The notes beneath the pieces are model-generated. The model made no database searches and had not been told where the DNA came from. It worked only from the letters and a program-made list of their open reading frames with translations. Source: a virus. From it: a stretch of DNA of 31,726 nt. The stretch covers positions 1 through 31,726 of the IMG/VR virus record IMGVR_UViG_3300041409_001213; one strand, 5' to 3'. Below, one piece after another: positions 21,649 to 29,515 of this stretch. Position numbers and translations under genes: made by a program. The first letter of the stretch is position 1, and each line of letters starts with the position of its first letter.

Positions 21649-22374
21649 CTAGGCGATGCCGACGAAAAGTCGATAGGTAAACGAGGGCGAGGTGCCGCCC
21701 ACGGTGCGGTTGACCCGATAAATCCCGTCTGTGATTCCAGCCCCGGCGGCCAGCGTCTTGACTTGCCAACCGACGTCGGACATTTGGTCGAAGGTGATCG
21801 CCGTGAGGGCGGAAGGAAATCCGAGATCGTCATCGCGCTGCAGCACGAGATCGAGCGTCGGCGCGGTACCTGACTTCGCGAGGACATGCAGGAAGGCGTA
21901 GAGAGTCTTGCCTGCCGCCGCGGCACCCACGGTTACGCCCGGCGTGGAGTTGCCGTTGGCCGTCACAACGGCAGTGTCGATGCAGAGCGTGCGCACCAGG
22001 GCGCCGGACGCTTTCGCACTCAGGCTGAACGATTCAGCCTTGCCCACCACCAAGCCCCGAGTCAGCTTGGTTTGCACGGGTTTTGAGCTGTAGCCAACGT
22101 CACCAATCGCCACCGGCCGAGTGCGGGTAAACGTGAAGGCGGCCGGAAGGCCGAGAAGAGACCAGATCGTCAGGTCGGGATCGGGTGTTTCGACGAATCC
22201 ACCGAAGCTAACGTCGCTTGAGAGCAATCCTCCGAGGACTTCCTCCCATCCACCCGACGCGAAATTTGTTACCCTATCCTCGGCGGTGCTGGCCATGACT
22301 TCGACCTGATTTGAGGAGCCGGAAACGTCAAGCCCGCCGTAGAGCATAGAGACATCCGTGAGGATTGACTTCAT
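21649..22374 (-). CDS. Tail tube-like protein, copy 1 (long)
   Basis: This 241-aa protein has a start ATG overlapping the upstream stop by 4 bp. Residues about 18-50 (SGSSNQVEVMASTAEDRVTN then FASGGWEEVLGGLLS) match the shorter neighbour. The long C-terminal section is beta-rich (FTFTRTRPVAIGDVGY, KAESFSLSAKASGALV, SFTYRLFVGIA). The central region is Ser/Ala/Gly-rich and may be an inserted or surface domain. As in many siphoviruses it lies just after the tail terminator-like genes. Either this or the 135-aa protein is the tube subunit; the duplicated N-terminal module is the notable point. Confidence 0.7.
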   Translation of the reverse strand: MKSILTDVSMLYGGLDVSGSSNQVEVMASTAEDRVTNFASGGWEEVLGGLLSSDVSFGGFVETPDPDLTIWSLLGLPAAFTFTRTRPVAIGDVGYSSKPVQTKLTRGLVVGKAESFSLSAKASGALVRTLCIDTAVVTANGNSTPGVTVGAAAAGKTLYAFLHVLAKSGTAPTLDLVLQRDDDLGFPSALTAITFDQMSDVGWQVKTLAAGAGITDGIYRVNRTVGGTSPSFTYRLFVGIA

Positions 22375-22592
22375 TTCGGCTTACCTTTCTTAGCCGGCCG
22401 CGCGGCTGCCAAGCTTTCGCAGGGGGTCGTTTCCGGTTCTTCTAGGCGCGCTTCGGCGATGCCGTCCTCCACGAGCTGCTCGGCGCGAGCGAGGTCGACC
22501 ACGCCGTCGCCGTCCGTGCTGCGCCCGAGGATCGCGAGGACCGCCCCGGGGCGATGCCGGCTCCAGGTTTGTGTCAGAACGACGGCTTTCAC
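22371..22592 (-). CDS. Small accessory protein (73 aa)
   Basis: The pattern is MKAVVLTQTWSRHRPGAVLAILG, then an acidic region, then AEQLVEDGIAEARLEEP and a Lys/Pro-rich tail. It is a small beta-hairpin plus helix protein. The 77-aa gene at 24858-25091 has the same layout (start motif, LPGRERDVP, a helix ending AALIACGAAAL, Ala/Glu/Pro tail), so both may belong to one small phage-protein family of the kind called FI-like or head-tail accessory. No function can be stated. It overlaps the next gene by 4 bp. Confidence 0.55.
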   Translation of the reverse strand: MKAVVLTQTWSRHRPGAVLAILGRSTDGDGVVDLARAEQLVEDGIAEARLEEPETTPCESLAAARPAKKGKPK

Positions 22593-22606
22593 GAAGGCGA
22601 CCTCCT

Positions 22607-23017
22607 TTAGTCCACGAACCAGGTGTAGGGCACGCGCAACGTGCGCGCATACCAGTCGTCATCCGTCTCGGCGTTGCCGAGGACGGGCGCGAGAAAAACG
22701 GTTTGTTCGGTGCTCGCCGCCTTGAACAGAGCGCGGAGGGCCTGCACGTGCTCTCGAAGCCGGCGCGTCCCGGTGCGCCGCTGCTGGTAGATCGAGATCG
22801 CCACGATGCAGTCCACCTGCTCGCCGCCCGCGAAGTCGGTCAACTGCGCGTTGGCGTCCTCGATCTCGACCGAGATCCATGTGGCCGGGTTGGTCCCGTC
22901 GGCCGACGGACCGGGGCGAACGAAATCCGAGTTCGGAAGCTCAACCGGGCAGGCGGTCCAGCCAGCCAGCACAGCGCCGACCACTTCCCACTCCTCGACG
23001 TAGCCGTCGAGACTCAT
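22607..23017 (-). CDS. Tail terminator/completion-like protein
   Basis: This 136-aa protein fits the DUF4128-like or tail-terminator group by size and position (directly before the tail tube genes). It has short strands around WISVEIEDANAQLTDFAGGE (about 47-66). A Gly-Glu pair then leads into VDCIVAISIY and a helix (RRLREHVQALRALFK), followed by ending strands RTLRVPYTWFVD. Terminators cap the tail tube and join it to the head. I do not see an exact signature, so the call is inferred. The start ATG overlaps the upstream stop by 4 bp. Confidence 0.6.
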   Translation of the reverse strand: MSLDGYVEEWEVVGAVLAGWTACPVELPNSDFVRPGPSADGTNPATWISVEIEDANAQLTDFAGGEQVDCIVAISIYQQRRTGTRRLREHVQALRALFKAASTEQTVFLAPVLGNAETDDDWYARTLRVPYTWFVD

Positions 23018-23496
23018 CGCGAGCCCCCGGAGCCGCTCTCGACGGCCGCAACGATCTGCGCGGTGATCTGCTCGCGACGCTTCATGATCAGCCGCACCGC
23101 GGGCCGCGTCATGCCACCCCGGGCCAGAGGCGAGCCCATCATTTTTCCGTTCGCTACGGGTTTAGCGCCCTTCCGTCGGGTGCGCTTCTCGCGGCCCTTG
23201 ATCGTCTTCGATCGCTTCCGGCCGCGATTGATCACCCGTGCGTGCGGCGCATCGCTGCCGATCACTTCGGGCGCGCTGTCGGCTCCGGAAGCTTGGCGTT
23301 GCCAGGACGCCTTGAGCATCCCGGGGTGTCGGTCTTTTTCGCCCCCCACCGGAGTCAACGCCTTCACCTGGGCTTCTGCGGCCTCGCCGAGCTTTACCTT
23401 GGCGGTTCGGGCGAGCGCCCGCTGAAGGTCCGCAGCGATCCCGGGGAACTCGCGCCCAAAGGCACCCATGCCGGGGAAGGTCCGGTTAATTGCCAC
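23014..23496 (-). CDS. HK97 gp10-like head-tail joining/minor tail protein
   Basis: The 160-aa gene starts at GTG 23494-23496, overlapping the upstream gene by 11 bp. It has an N-terminal helical section (LQRALARTAKVKLGEAAEAQ), the segment RHPGMLKASWQ (about 57-67) and a basic loop with many Lys/Arg, followed by a C-terminal helix ITAQIVAAV. Helix, 'G-x-L-[KR]-x-S' and a C-terminal long helix are typical of gp10/minor tail proteins that sit at the head-tail joint. The basic stretch (RGRKRSKTIKGREKRTRRK) is unusual and could contact DNA. Confidence 0.65.
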   Translation of the reverse strand: MAINRTFPGMGAFGREFPGIAADLQRALARTAKVKLGEAAEAQVKALTPVGGEKDRHPGMLKASWQRQASGADSAPEVIGSDAPHARVINRGRKRSKTIKGREKRTRRKGAKPVANGKMMGSPLARGGMTRPAVRLIMKRREQITAQIVAAVESGSGGSR

Positions 23497-24085
23497 GGGC
23501 CACCCCCACCATCACGATCCAGCGCGAGGGACCGCCACCAGAGTCGACGGGCGTGACTTCGAGCACGGTGTCCGTGCGCGAACCCAGTTGCACGAGATCG
23601 CCCACCCGTGGTCCGGCAAAGCCGTCGACGGCGGGGAAGGTGAGTCGCTGCGCGGCGACCATCACGCCGTCCGCGTTCTCGTGCTCCATGGTCGCGCCGA
23701 CGAGGACCGGAATATCCGCGAACTCGACGGAGGCGGCAAGGGTCGCCACTGTGGCCGGCGGGACCTCCGCTTCGAGAACCGGCGCGATCGACACCACGAG
23801 CTCGCCGGCCGCGGCGGTAGCATCGGCAGTGATCGTGTACGGCCCGACGTGGCCCAGCAGGCTCAACTCTCCACCGGCAAAGACGGAGCCGGAGAGACCG
23901 CTACCAGAAAGCCGGAGAGACGCCGCGCCGGCCGTCGTCGTGCCCACCATGGCCAGCGCCAGGGTGTTGCCCCCCGTCGAGCCCAGAGTGAGCGCCTGGC
24001 GCCGCCGAAGCGTGGCCGTGGCATCACCGCCGAAGTGAGAGACGGCCCGCCGAGAGAGCGCCGCAGCGCGTTCCGCAAAGCTCAC
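23486..24085 (-). CDS. Head closure/neck-like protein
   Basis: The GTG at 24083-24085, seven bases after GGAGGG and overlapping the upstream stop by 4 bp, gives a product starting SFAERAAALSRRAV and then HFGG, the usual N-terminus of phage head-closure proteins. A longer form from 24100 is less likely. Residues 30-150 are an expanded Gly/Ala/Ser/Val-rich beta region that a minimal head-closure protein of about 110 aa lacks, so this one carries an insert. The C-terminus has VGDLVQLGSRTDTVLEVTPV and a final VMVGVARG strand. It probably plugs the portal after DNA packaging. Confidence 0.65.
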   Translation of the reverse strand: MSFAERAAALSRRAVSHFGGDATATLRRRQALTLGSTGGNTLALAMVGTTTAGAASLRLSGSGLSGSVFAGGELSLLGHVGPYTITADATAAAGELVVSIAPVLEAEVPPATVATLAASVEFADIPVLVGATMEHENADGVMVAAQRLTFPAVDGFAGPRVGDLVQLGSRTDTVLEVTPVDSGGGPSRWIVMVGVARGN

Positions 24086-24858
24086 CGGGGAGCCCTCCAC
24101 ATCTCCAGCCCGGCGAGCACCACGGAATCGAGGGCGGTAGCGGCCGAGCTTCCGGCGAAGTAGGTCTCTCTGACTCCCTCAACTTCGATCGAGGAGAGTT
24201 TGAAGCTCGGGTCCTTCGAGAGCGCGGCGTAGCGCGTCCAAACTTCGCGGTACGCGAGCGCTCGGAGATGGTCTGGCAGCTCACTCACCTGCCGCGCCGT
24301 CAGTACTGCGGTGCCCGACGGCACGGACTCCCCCGTCTCACTCGCCCAGATCGGTGCCGTCGAGCCCAACGTGCCGGCCGTCGTGACCTCGTAGCGCAGC
24401 ACGCTCGCAGTGGGTCGCCGAATCCAGGCGCCGAGACCCACGGCCACGCTAGCGGTCCAGGTCGCGACCTGGTCGGGGAGCAGATAACCGGCGAAGTAGT
24501 CGGCCGAGATGTACTCCGCCTCTGATCGGATCGGCCAACCCAAAGTGCGGAAGAGCACCGAGCCGTCGCGCAGGGAGACGTCGTCCAACTCCGCTTCATC
24601 GACTGTCACCACAAGAGACGACGTCTCGATCGGCCAGCGCGACGCGAGCAAAAGCGTTCGGTTCGTGCCCTCGAAGGTCTCCCGATATCCCTGTGCGGCG
24701 AGGTCGCGACCGAGAAAGCCTTCGATCGCCGCCGAGGCGTCGCCGATCACAAATCCCAGCGCGGCGTCTTGCGTGTCACCGGACACACCGAGTCGCGCCT
24801 TGACCTCAGCCAACGAGATCAGGGCACGACCCGGCGCAGGGGTGACGACTTCGAGCAT
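24082..24858 (-). CDS. HK97 gp6-like head-tail connector with insertion
   Basis: The N-terminus LISLAEVKARLGV (13-25), then DASAAIEGFLGRDLAAQGY, is the recognisable gp6/connector pattern 'L..[AS]..K..L.[IV]..D' followed by an alpha-helix and '[TF]-x-G-R-x-L'. The C-terminal part, LRALAYREVWTRYAALSKD, is the usual final helix. Between them, about residues 75-190 contain an extra domain rich in Ala, Thr, Ser and Trp with 'WIRRPTASVLRYEVTTAG'. The length (258 aa) is more than twice the usual ~100. The protein would form the ring under the portal. Overlap with both neighbours supports translation coupling. Confidence 0.7.
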   Translation of the reverse strand: MLEVVTPAPGRALISLAEVKARLGVSGDTQDAALGFVIGDASAAIEGFLGRDLAAQGYRETFEGTNRTLLLASRWPIETSSLVVTVDEAELDDVSLRDGSVLFRTLGWPIRSEAEYISADYFAGYLLPDQVATWTASVAVGLGAWIRRPTASVLRYEVTTAGTLGSTAPIWASETGESVPSGTAVLTARQVSELPDHLRALAYREVWTRYAALSKDPSFKLSSIEVEGVRETYFAGSSAATALDSVVLAGLEMWRAPR

Positions 24859-25091
24859 CAGCCCCGAACTCTCCGCTTTGCCGGTCGACCAGGCTCAACC
24901 GCAGCTTCAGCGGCCGGCGGCTCAACCGCTGCCTCAGCGCTCGCGACCTGTTTGACCGTCGGCGCCGGCACCAACGCCGCGGCGCCGCAAGCGATAAGCG
25001 CCGCGCCGAAGTCGTCCGGGACGTCGCGCTCTCTCCCCGGCAGCACAACGCCCTCCGGCCCAGCCTCGACCTGCAGTTGGCGAATGTGCAT
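24858..25091 (-). CDS. Small accessory protein (77 aa)
   Basis: The start ATG at 25089-25091 follows the upstream stop by four bases, and the stop TGA shares a base with the next ATG. The protein has a hydrophobic helix around DFGAALIACGAAALVPA (about 29-45) and an Ala/Glu/Pro/Val-rich C-terminus ending in Arg/Lys (PAKRRVRG). Its layout resembles that of the 73-aa gene at 22371-22592. It lies between connector and head protein genes and is probably a minor head or assembly factor, without a known function. Confidence 0.55.
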   Translation of the reverse strand: MHIRQLQVEAGPEGVVLPGRERDVPDDFGAALIACGAAALVPAPTVKQVASAEAAVEPPAAEAAVEPGRPAKRRVRG

Positions 25092-25095
25092 CGCC

Positions 25096-25551
25096 CTAGG
25101 CCGTACCTGCGGCCGGGGAGATTTGAAGCTCTCCAGCCACGTTGGTGCCGTGCGTGGTCGGGGTGACACGCGGCTCGTAACCGACGTAGAGCGCCTCGGC
25201 CACGACGGCGTTAGCGGTGCCCCGGGGCACCACCAGTCGGATGTAGCGATGGAGCGGCCGGTAGAGGTCCACGTAGAACGTCTTGCCGTCGTCGGTGTCG
25301 GCGATGGTCTGCCCCGTGCCTTCCAGGTCGGCGCCGTCGCTCTGATCGTCGAGGTTTGCGCCTTGGAGCTTGATGCTGGTGACGGCCGTCGAGGTGATCA
25401 CCCCGAACGTGATGAGGGCGAGCAGGCCGCGGAACCCGGCCATGTCGAACCAGCCGCCGTTGATCGCCGAGGTACCAGCCGCCCCGGCGGTAGGAGTGAT
25501 CGCCTGCGCCACGCCGACACAGACGGAAAGATTCGTCGTGCTGCTGTTCAT
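25096..25551 (-). CDS. Head accessory/fibre-like virion protein
   Basis: This 151-aa protein lies directly after the major capsid gene. It shows 'FDMAGFRGLLALITFGVIT' and 'TAVTSIKLQGANL', then LEGTGQTIADTDDGKTFY and RYIRLVVPRGT. These resemble a widespread phage accessory protein with a jelly-roll-like beta fold, often found beside the capsid gene and thought to decorate or stabilise heads. It has a low share of charged residues and many Thr/Ala/Gly. The start is ATG 25549-25551. A decoration or minor head function is inferred from position. Confidence 0.65.
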   Translation of the reverse strand: MNSSTTNLSVCVGVAQAITPTAGAAGTSAINGGWFDMAGFRGLLALITFGVITSTAVTSIKLQGANLDDQSDGADLEGTGQTIADTDDGKTFYVDLYRPLHRYIRLVVPRGTANAVVAEALYVGYEPRVTPTTHGTNVAGELQISPAAGTA

Positions 25552-25597
25552 TGGTCTCGGTCGCCTCCGAAAATTGAGTCGTTGTTCGTGGGGGGTC

Positions 25598-26857
25598 CTA
25601 CGGAGCCAACTTCACGCGGACGAAGCACTCGGCAAGGACCGGCATGCCGTCCACTTCGGTGCGAGCGATGAACACGGTTCGGTTGTTGCGAGCCTCGATC
25701 TGATCGAGGCGCTGAATCTCAACAGTCTGCCCGTCCGCGATCCAGTAACCGGACTTCAGCGCAGCCAACGCGGCGACGTACTTGCCTGCGGTGAAGGTTG
25801 CCGGGGCGTAAGCGGAAATTCGCATCGGAAATCCGAGCAACTGATCCGGCTCGCCCACCACAACGCTCGGCTGCCAGAGGTAGTTGTTCGTCGTGTCCTT
25901 CAGCGTGGCGACTTGCAAGGCGAGGTCGGTTCCATTCAGCCAACCCGCCTCCGACCAGTACTGCACCTTGAGCGCGTACTTGGCCGCCTTGAGGCCGTCC
26001 ATCGTGACGGCCGTGGTCGTGTTCCCAGTGGAGACGTCGCGGGTTGTCGGCACGCCGTTGGCGGAGGCGGTAAAAATGCCCAAAGGCTGACCGCTGCCCG
26101 TGCCGACGAAGTAGGCCTTCTCCTGAGGAACCGCGAGTTTGTAAGCGAGCCGCCCCAACACGAGCCCGGCGGCGTCGATTTGGCTGGTGCGGAGGAGCTT
26201 GTTAGAAACCCGGATCTCTTTCGAGAGAGGGTTCGGCTTCAGCTCCCGGCCTCCGAGCTTCAGGTCGGTCGGCTGCGGCGTGGCGAGCTCGGACGTCCAG
26301 TCCGCATCGTCGATGTCGGTATCCAGAGAGACCGCGCCGAGAGAGCCGTTAATCCCGCCGTAAACCGTGGCGAGCTGCCGGAAAAACAGGATCTCGTCGA
26401 CGCGCTGGATCAGCTCGTTGACGACCACTACGGGCGCGGCCAGCGCGCCGCCCGCGCTGGTGTTGTCGACCTGAAGCGTCTGCGCTCGGCCGGTCGCTAG
26501 CCACCGGGAGAAATCGCTGCGCTCCTCCCGTTCCTTGGGCGACAGACGGCGATTCCGGTCCGCGGCCAGATCCACGGACCGTTCCTCGGCGCGCAAGATC
26601 GCCTGATCATCGTCGCCGGCGTCCGGCTCGGTCCGCCGACCGAGACCGGCTTCCAAGCTTTGCTCGGCACGCTCCAACGCCAAATCTCGATCAGCGTCCG
26701 CCTTCCGCGCCTCCGAGTCCTTCAACATCTGGTCGAACTGGGTTTTCTCTTCGGCGGTCAGCTCGCGCTTCTCGGCGTCCGCCTTCGTATGCAGAGCGCG
26801 AGCATCCTCGATCAGCTTCGCCCGCTCCTGCAGTAGCTCCGTCGCCTTCTTCGCCAT
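25598..26857 (-). CDS. Major capsid protein, HK97 fold
   Basis: The ATG at 26855-26857 after GGGAG is chosen; the frame is open further upstream but that part covers the structured leader. The 419-aa product opens with a coiled-coil delta domain (about 5-75; ELLQERAKLIEDARALHTKA, then EKTQFDQMLKD), which normally acts as internal scaffold and is removed by the protease. Next comes the linker region, FSRWLATGR. The capsid domain starts near 130, with APVVVVNELIQRVDEILFFR and then QLATVYGG, the signature start of HK97-type capsids. GTGSGQPLGIFT (about 250-261) and the Ala-rich helix TMDGLKAAKYALKVQYW also fit. It builds the icosahedral shell, and the protease lies upstream. Confidence 0.95.
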   Translation of the reverse strand: MAKKATELLQERAKLIEDARALHTKADAEKRELTAEEKTQFDQMLKDSEARKADADRDLALERAEQSLEAGLGRRTEPDAGDDDQAILRAEERSVDLAADRNRRLSPKEREERSDFSRWLATGRAQTLQVDNTSAGGALAAPVVVVNELIQRVDEILFFRQLATVYGGINGSLGAVSLDTDIDDADWTSELATPQPTDLKLGGRELKPNPLSKEIRVSNKLLRTSQIDAAGLVLGRLAYKLAVPQEKAYFVGTGSGQPLGIFTASANGVPTTRDVSTGNTTTAVTMDGLKAAKYALKVQYWSEAGWLNGTDLALQVATLKDTTNNYLWQPSVVVGEPDQLLGFPMRISAYAPATFTAGKYVAALAALKSGYWIADGQTVEIQRLDQIEARNNRTVFIARTEVDGMPVLAECFVRVKLAP

Positions 26858-26893
26858 AGCGTTCTCCCGGAGGTCGGCGGGGAAAACGCGAAC

Positions 26894-26958
26894 GGGGCGC
26901 GCAGGAACCGCCGACCGTTCACCTGTGGTGAATCGGTCTCGGCGTCCCTGCGCGCCCC
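26894..26958 (-). promoter_or_regulatory. 65-nt hairpin in the capsid mRNA leader
   Basis: GGGGCGCGCAGG (26894-26905) and CCTGCGCGCCCC (26947-26958) are exact complements. Inside, GTTCACC (26918-26924) pairs nearly with GGTGAAT (26926-26934), and ACCGCCGACC pairs imperfectly with GGTCTCGGCGT, giving an almost continuous long stem. The hairpin ends 37 nt before the capsid ATG. It lies in the only sizeable untranslated stretch of the late operon and could stabilise or regulate the capsid message. Confidence 0.75.
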
Positions 26959-27062
26959 GTCGTCGGACGTTCGCGGCTGGGTCACCCGGGAGAGATCGGC
27001 AAGCTGGTCGGTCGTCGGACCCCGAAAGGCGTGCGCCGGCTCTGCCCGTGATGGTTGACTTC

Positions 27063-27116
27063 AAAAACACTACTACAACCTGTAGTGGTGACGCAAGGGT
27101 AACGCACCACTACAGG
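27063..27116 (-). terminator. Attenuator-like element between protease and capsid genes
   Basis: Three related 10-mers lie in a row. On the minus strand, in transcription order, TGTAGTGGTG (27114-27105), CACCACTACA (27090-27081) and TGTAGTAGTG (27077-27068) are followed at once by five T (27067-27063). The middle copy can pair with the first (12-bp perfect arms, 14-nt loop) or with the third (one mismatch, 3-nt loop). The second pairing plus the T-run is a canonical intrinsic terminator, and the first pairing would prevent it. On the plus strand the first stem is followed by T6 at 27125-27130. Confidence 0.65.
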
Positions 27117-27128
27117 CTGTGTGCTTTT

Positions 27129-27728
27129 TTAGACTTGTGCGAGCCGCAGCTCTCTTTCCCGCGCCTCGGCCTTCATCCGGCGAAAGACTTGGACCTCTCC
27201 CCGCGCTTGGTCGAGTTCCGACCGGGCCTCGATTTCGGTGTCGGTGTACGCGGGAAACGTCACTGGCCCGACATCCCAGAGACGGGAGATGACCAACACG
27301 CGACGGACCAGGACGCCCGTTTCCGGGTCCTCCGTCCAGAGCGCGCCGCCGGGCGCGACGTTGAAGGTAAAAGAGCCACCGGTTACGTCCTTCCGTTCAA
27401 TCGAGACCGAAACGTCTTTGGCGATCTGCGTCGCCGCGAGCGCACACTCCATATAAAGCCCGCGCGGGTCCTTCGTGAGCTTCAGGGTTGCCGATCGCGT
27501 GCGGCCCAGAATGAGATTGTCGTCGTGGTTGAACAGGCACCGGACGTCGGGATCGGCGGCAAGGAGGGCGTCCAGAGCGGAAGGGTCGATCTCTTCCACA
27601 AAGCCGCCCAGGTTCACGCTCCGCGTGTTCCAGACGATCGGATAGCCCACCAGCATAGTGGCGCCGTCCGGCGCGGGCGCCGCGCGGATCTCAAAACTTC
27701 CACTGTGAATGCGACGCTCGCGGCTCAT
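27129..27728 (-). CDS. HK97-family prohead protease
   Basis: This 199-aa serine protease (S78 type) shows the family landmarks: IVWNTRSVNLGGFVEEIDP (about 31-49), LFNHDDNLILGRT with catalytic His68, and GGSFTFNV with catalytic Ser119. It processes the capsid delta domain during maturation and then degrades itself. Its gene lies between portal and capsid, as in HK97. The stop TAA is followed by the attenuator region. The C-terminal Glu/Arg-rich helix (EARERELRLAQV) may be a self-cleaved tail. The start ATG overlaps the portal stop by 4 bp. Confidence 0.95.
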   Translation of the reverse strand: MSRERRIHSGSFEIRAAPAPDGATMLVGYPIVWNTRSVNLGGFVEEIDPSALDALLAADPDVRCLFNHDDNLILGRTRSATLKLTKDPRGLYMECALAATQIAKDVSVSIERKDVTGGSFTFNVAPGGALWTEDPETGVLVRRVLVISRLWDVGPVTFPAYTDTEIEARSELDQARGEVQVFRRMKAEARERELRLAQV

Positions 27729-29515
27729 GAGGACTCCTCGCCGACCTGGGCAGCCAGGTCGCGCAGTTGATCGAGCAGCAGTTCAGCACCCGGAGGGGCC
27801 TCGCCGCGCGACGACAGGGTTTCAAGTAGCGCCGGCAGATCCCCGCCGGCAACGTTGTGGGCTTCGATCTCGCTCCGGATGGAAGCGATTCGCAGGGAGA
27901 CGCTTCTCTCGACCATCGCCCGGACGAACGTCTCGATCGAACCCTCGTCGAGTTCCACGCCTTTGAGATCCGCAACGGCGCGGCAAGCGGACCGCGCGGC
28001 CGCGAGGGCTACGTCCGCAGTGATTCGCACAGCGCGCGGCTCCATGTCCCCATAGGTGGGTAGGATCGCCAGAAGAGCGGACGGCACGTCAGCTGCAGCG
28101 CGGGCGCGACCGGCCAGCTCGCCCCGGAGGCGGCGATTCCAGCGCGCCCACTCGCCGGTCAATAGAGGCTCGTGAGCATCGATCATCCGCCGGGCCAGAA
28201 GAGCGCCGCGCGCCGAAGCCACCGCGCGAGGGGTAGAGCCGGAGGCCGCTCCGATTCCCTTTGCCGCCAGCTCGGCCGGCACCATGTTCAGAGGAACGAG
28301 GTAGAGATCGCCGCCCTTGTCTGCGCCGATGGGGTTTAGGTCCAAGATCGAGCGGATATCGTCCGCCGAGAGCCAGCCGTTGTTCCGGCCGAGAGCGAGC
28401 GCATCAGCTTGGGCTTTGAATTCGCCGCGTAATAGGCCGGCCACGTTGTGCTTGACATAGTAGGTACCCTTCTCCCCCTCGCTGAATAGCTTACGGTTCA
28501 TCTCCTGCTCGATGCGCACAAGCCAGGGCGACAGGCTGTAGACGACAAACTCCAGGGACATCTGTTCTATGTTCGAAAACGTCGCCCGTTCAAGGTCCGC
28601 GAGCATGTGCGGCGGAACCCGAAAGATCCGCGCAATCTCGCTGATTTGGAACCGCCGCGACTCCAAGAACTGCGCGTCATCCGGATTGATGGTGTTTGCT
28701 TCGAACTCTAGACCCTCTTCGAGCAGACCGAGTCGGAAAGCATTTCGCGGTCCCTGGTGCCTCGCCTCGATCGATTCGCGGAGTCGCTTCCGTGCTTCTG
28801 GGCTCAGCTGGGCAGGATGCTTTAGCCAGCCACCGGCGAACGAGGCGTTACCAAAGAAGGAGGAGCCGAAAGCTTGAAGCGAGAGACCGAGCGCAACCGC
28901 TTCTCGGTGCAGCCCGATCGGTGATAGCCCCTTGAGTCCACGCATCCGCGGACCGGGAACGTGGATCATGTCCTCGGCTGCGATCGTGGCCGGAGATGGA
29001 CGAATGGACGAACTCGACGCCGACACCGAGTAGACGATCCGGCCGCCCTCTCGGCGCGGAGTAACGCGCACCGGTTCAATCGGCCAAAGGTGCTTCGGGC
29101 GACCGGCGCCGTCTCGCTCGATCTCGGCATACCCGTTGCCGTTGAGGTTGAGCGCGAACATCAGCATTCCGCGGAAGTCGATCGAGGAATTCTCGGGGTT
29201 CGGCTCGTCGTGCAGTAGCCGATAGGAGCGGTGGTCGAATGCCTCCTCCGCCCCGAGCCTTCCGTTGATCTTCGCGCGGCGAAAGACCTTAAAAGGAAGC
29301 TGGCTTTCACTCTCTGCCAGGACTCGGACCGCGCTGAAAACTGCCGCGTACGTGAGAGCGTTGTCTTCCGTAACGGCAATTCCGCTCGGACTCTCCGGCT
29401 CTCCGAATAACCGCTCGACTGAGGTCGAAGGATCGGATGCGTCGAAGTTCCCGAGCACCATGGCTCGACTGAAAAACTCGACGATTCGATGTCCGAATTC
29501 TTTCAGGAAAGCCAT
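27725..29515 (-). CDS. Phage portal protein, HK97-type, extended C-terminus
   Basis: The 596-aa product carries the usual portal core: EDNALTYAAVFSAVRVLAES (about 50-69), then the FRGMLMFALNLNGNGYAEI region, the DMIHVPG motif, and EIARIFRVPPHMLADLERAT (about 292-311), which is the hallmark segment of Phage_portal (HK97 gp3-like) proteins. The core ends around 415. The last ~175 residues are an extra Ala/Arg-rich helical region that HK97-type portals of about 400 aa lack; it could be a head-interior domain or an additional assembly module. The portal makes a dodecameric ring for packaging and tail attachment. It overlaps the terminase gene by 13 bp. Confidence 0.95.
   Translation of the reverse strand: MAFLKEFGHRIVEFFSRAMVLGNFDASDPSTSVERLFGEPESPSGIAVTEDNALTYAAVFSAVRVLAESESQLPFKVFRRAKINGRLGAEEAFDHRSYRLLHDEPNPENSSIDFRGMLMFALNLNGNGYAEIERDGAGRPKHLWPIEPVRVTPRREGGRIVYSVSASSSSIRPSPATIAAEDMIHVPGPRMRGLKGLSPIGLHREAVALGLSLQAFGSSFFGNASFAGGWLKHPAQLSPEARKRLRESIEARHQGPRNAFRLGLLEEGLEFEANTINPDDAQFLESRRFQISEIARIFRVPPHMLADLERATFSNIEQMSLEFVVYSLSPWLVRIEQEMNRKLFSEGEKGTYYVKHNVAGLLRGEFKAQADALALGRNNGWLSADDIRSILDLNPIGADKGGDLYLVPLNMVPAELAAKGIGAASGSTPRAVASARGALLARRMIDAHEPLLTGEWARWNRRLRGELAGRARAAADVPSALLAILPTYGDMEPRAVRITADVALAAARSACRAVADLKGVELDEGSIETFVRAMVERSVSLRIASIRSEIEAHNVAGGDLPALLETLSSRGEAPPGAELLLDQLRDLAAQVGEESS

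Noticed and set aside
26925-27770. 281-codon plus-strand frame over the capsid leader and protease
   Set aside because: It is antisense to the protease and crosses the palindromic leader elements; composition and lack of RBS argue against it.
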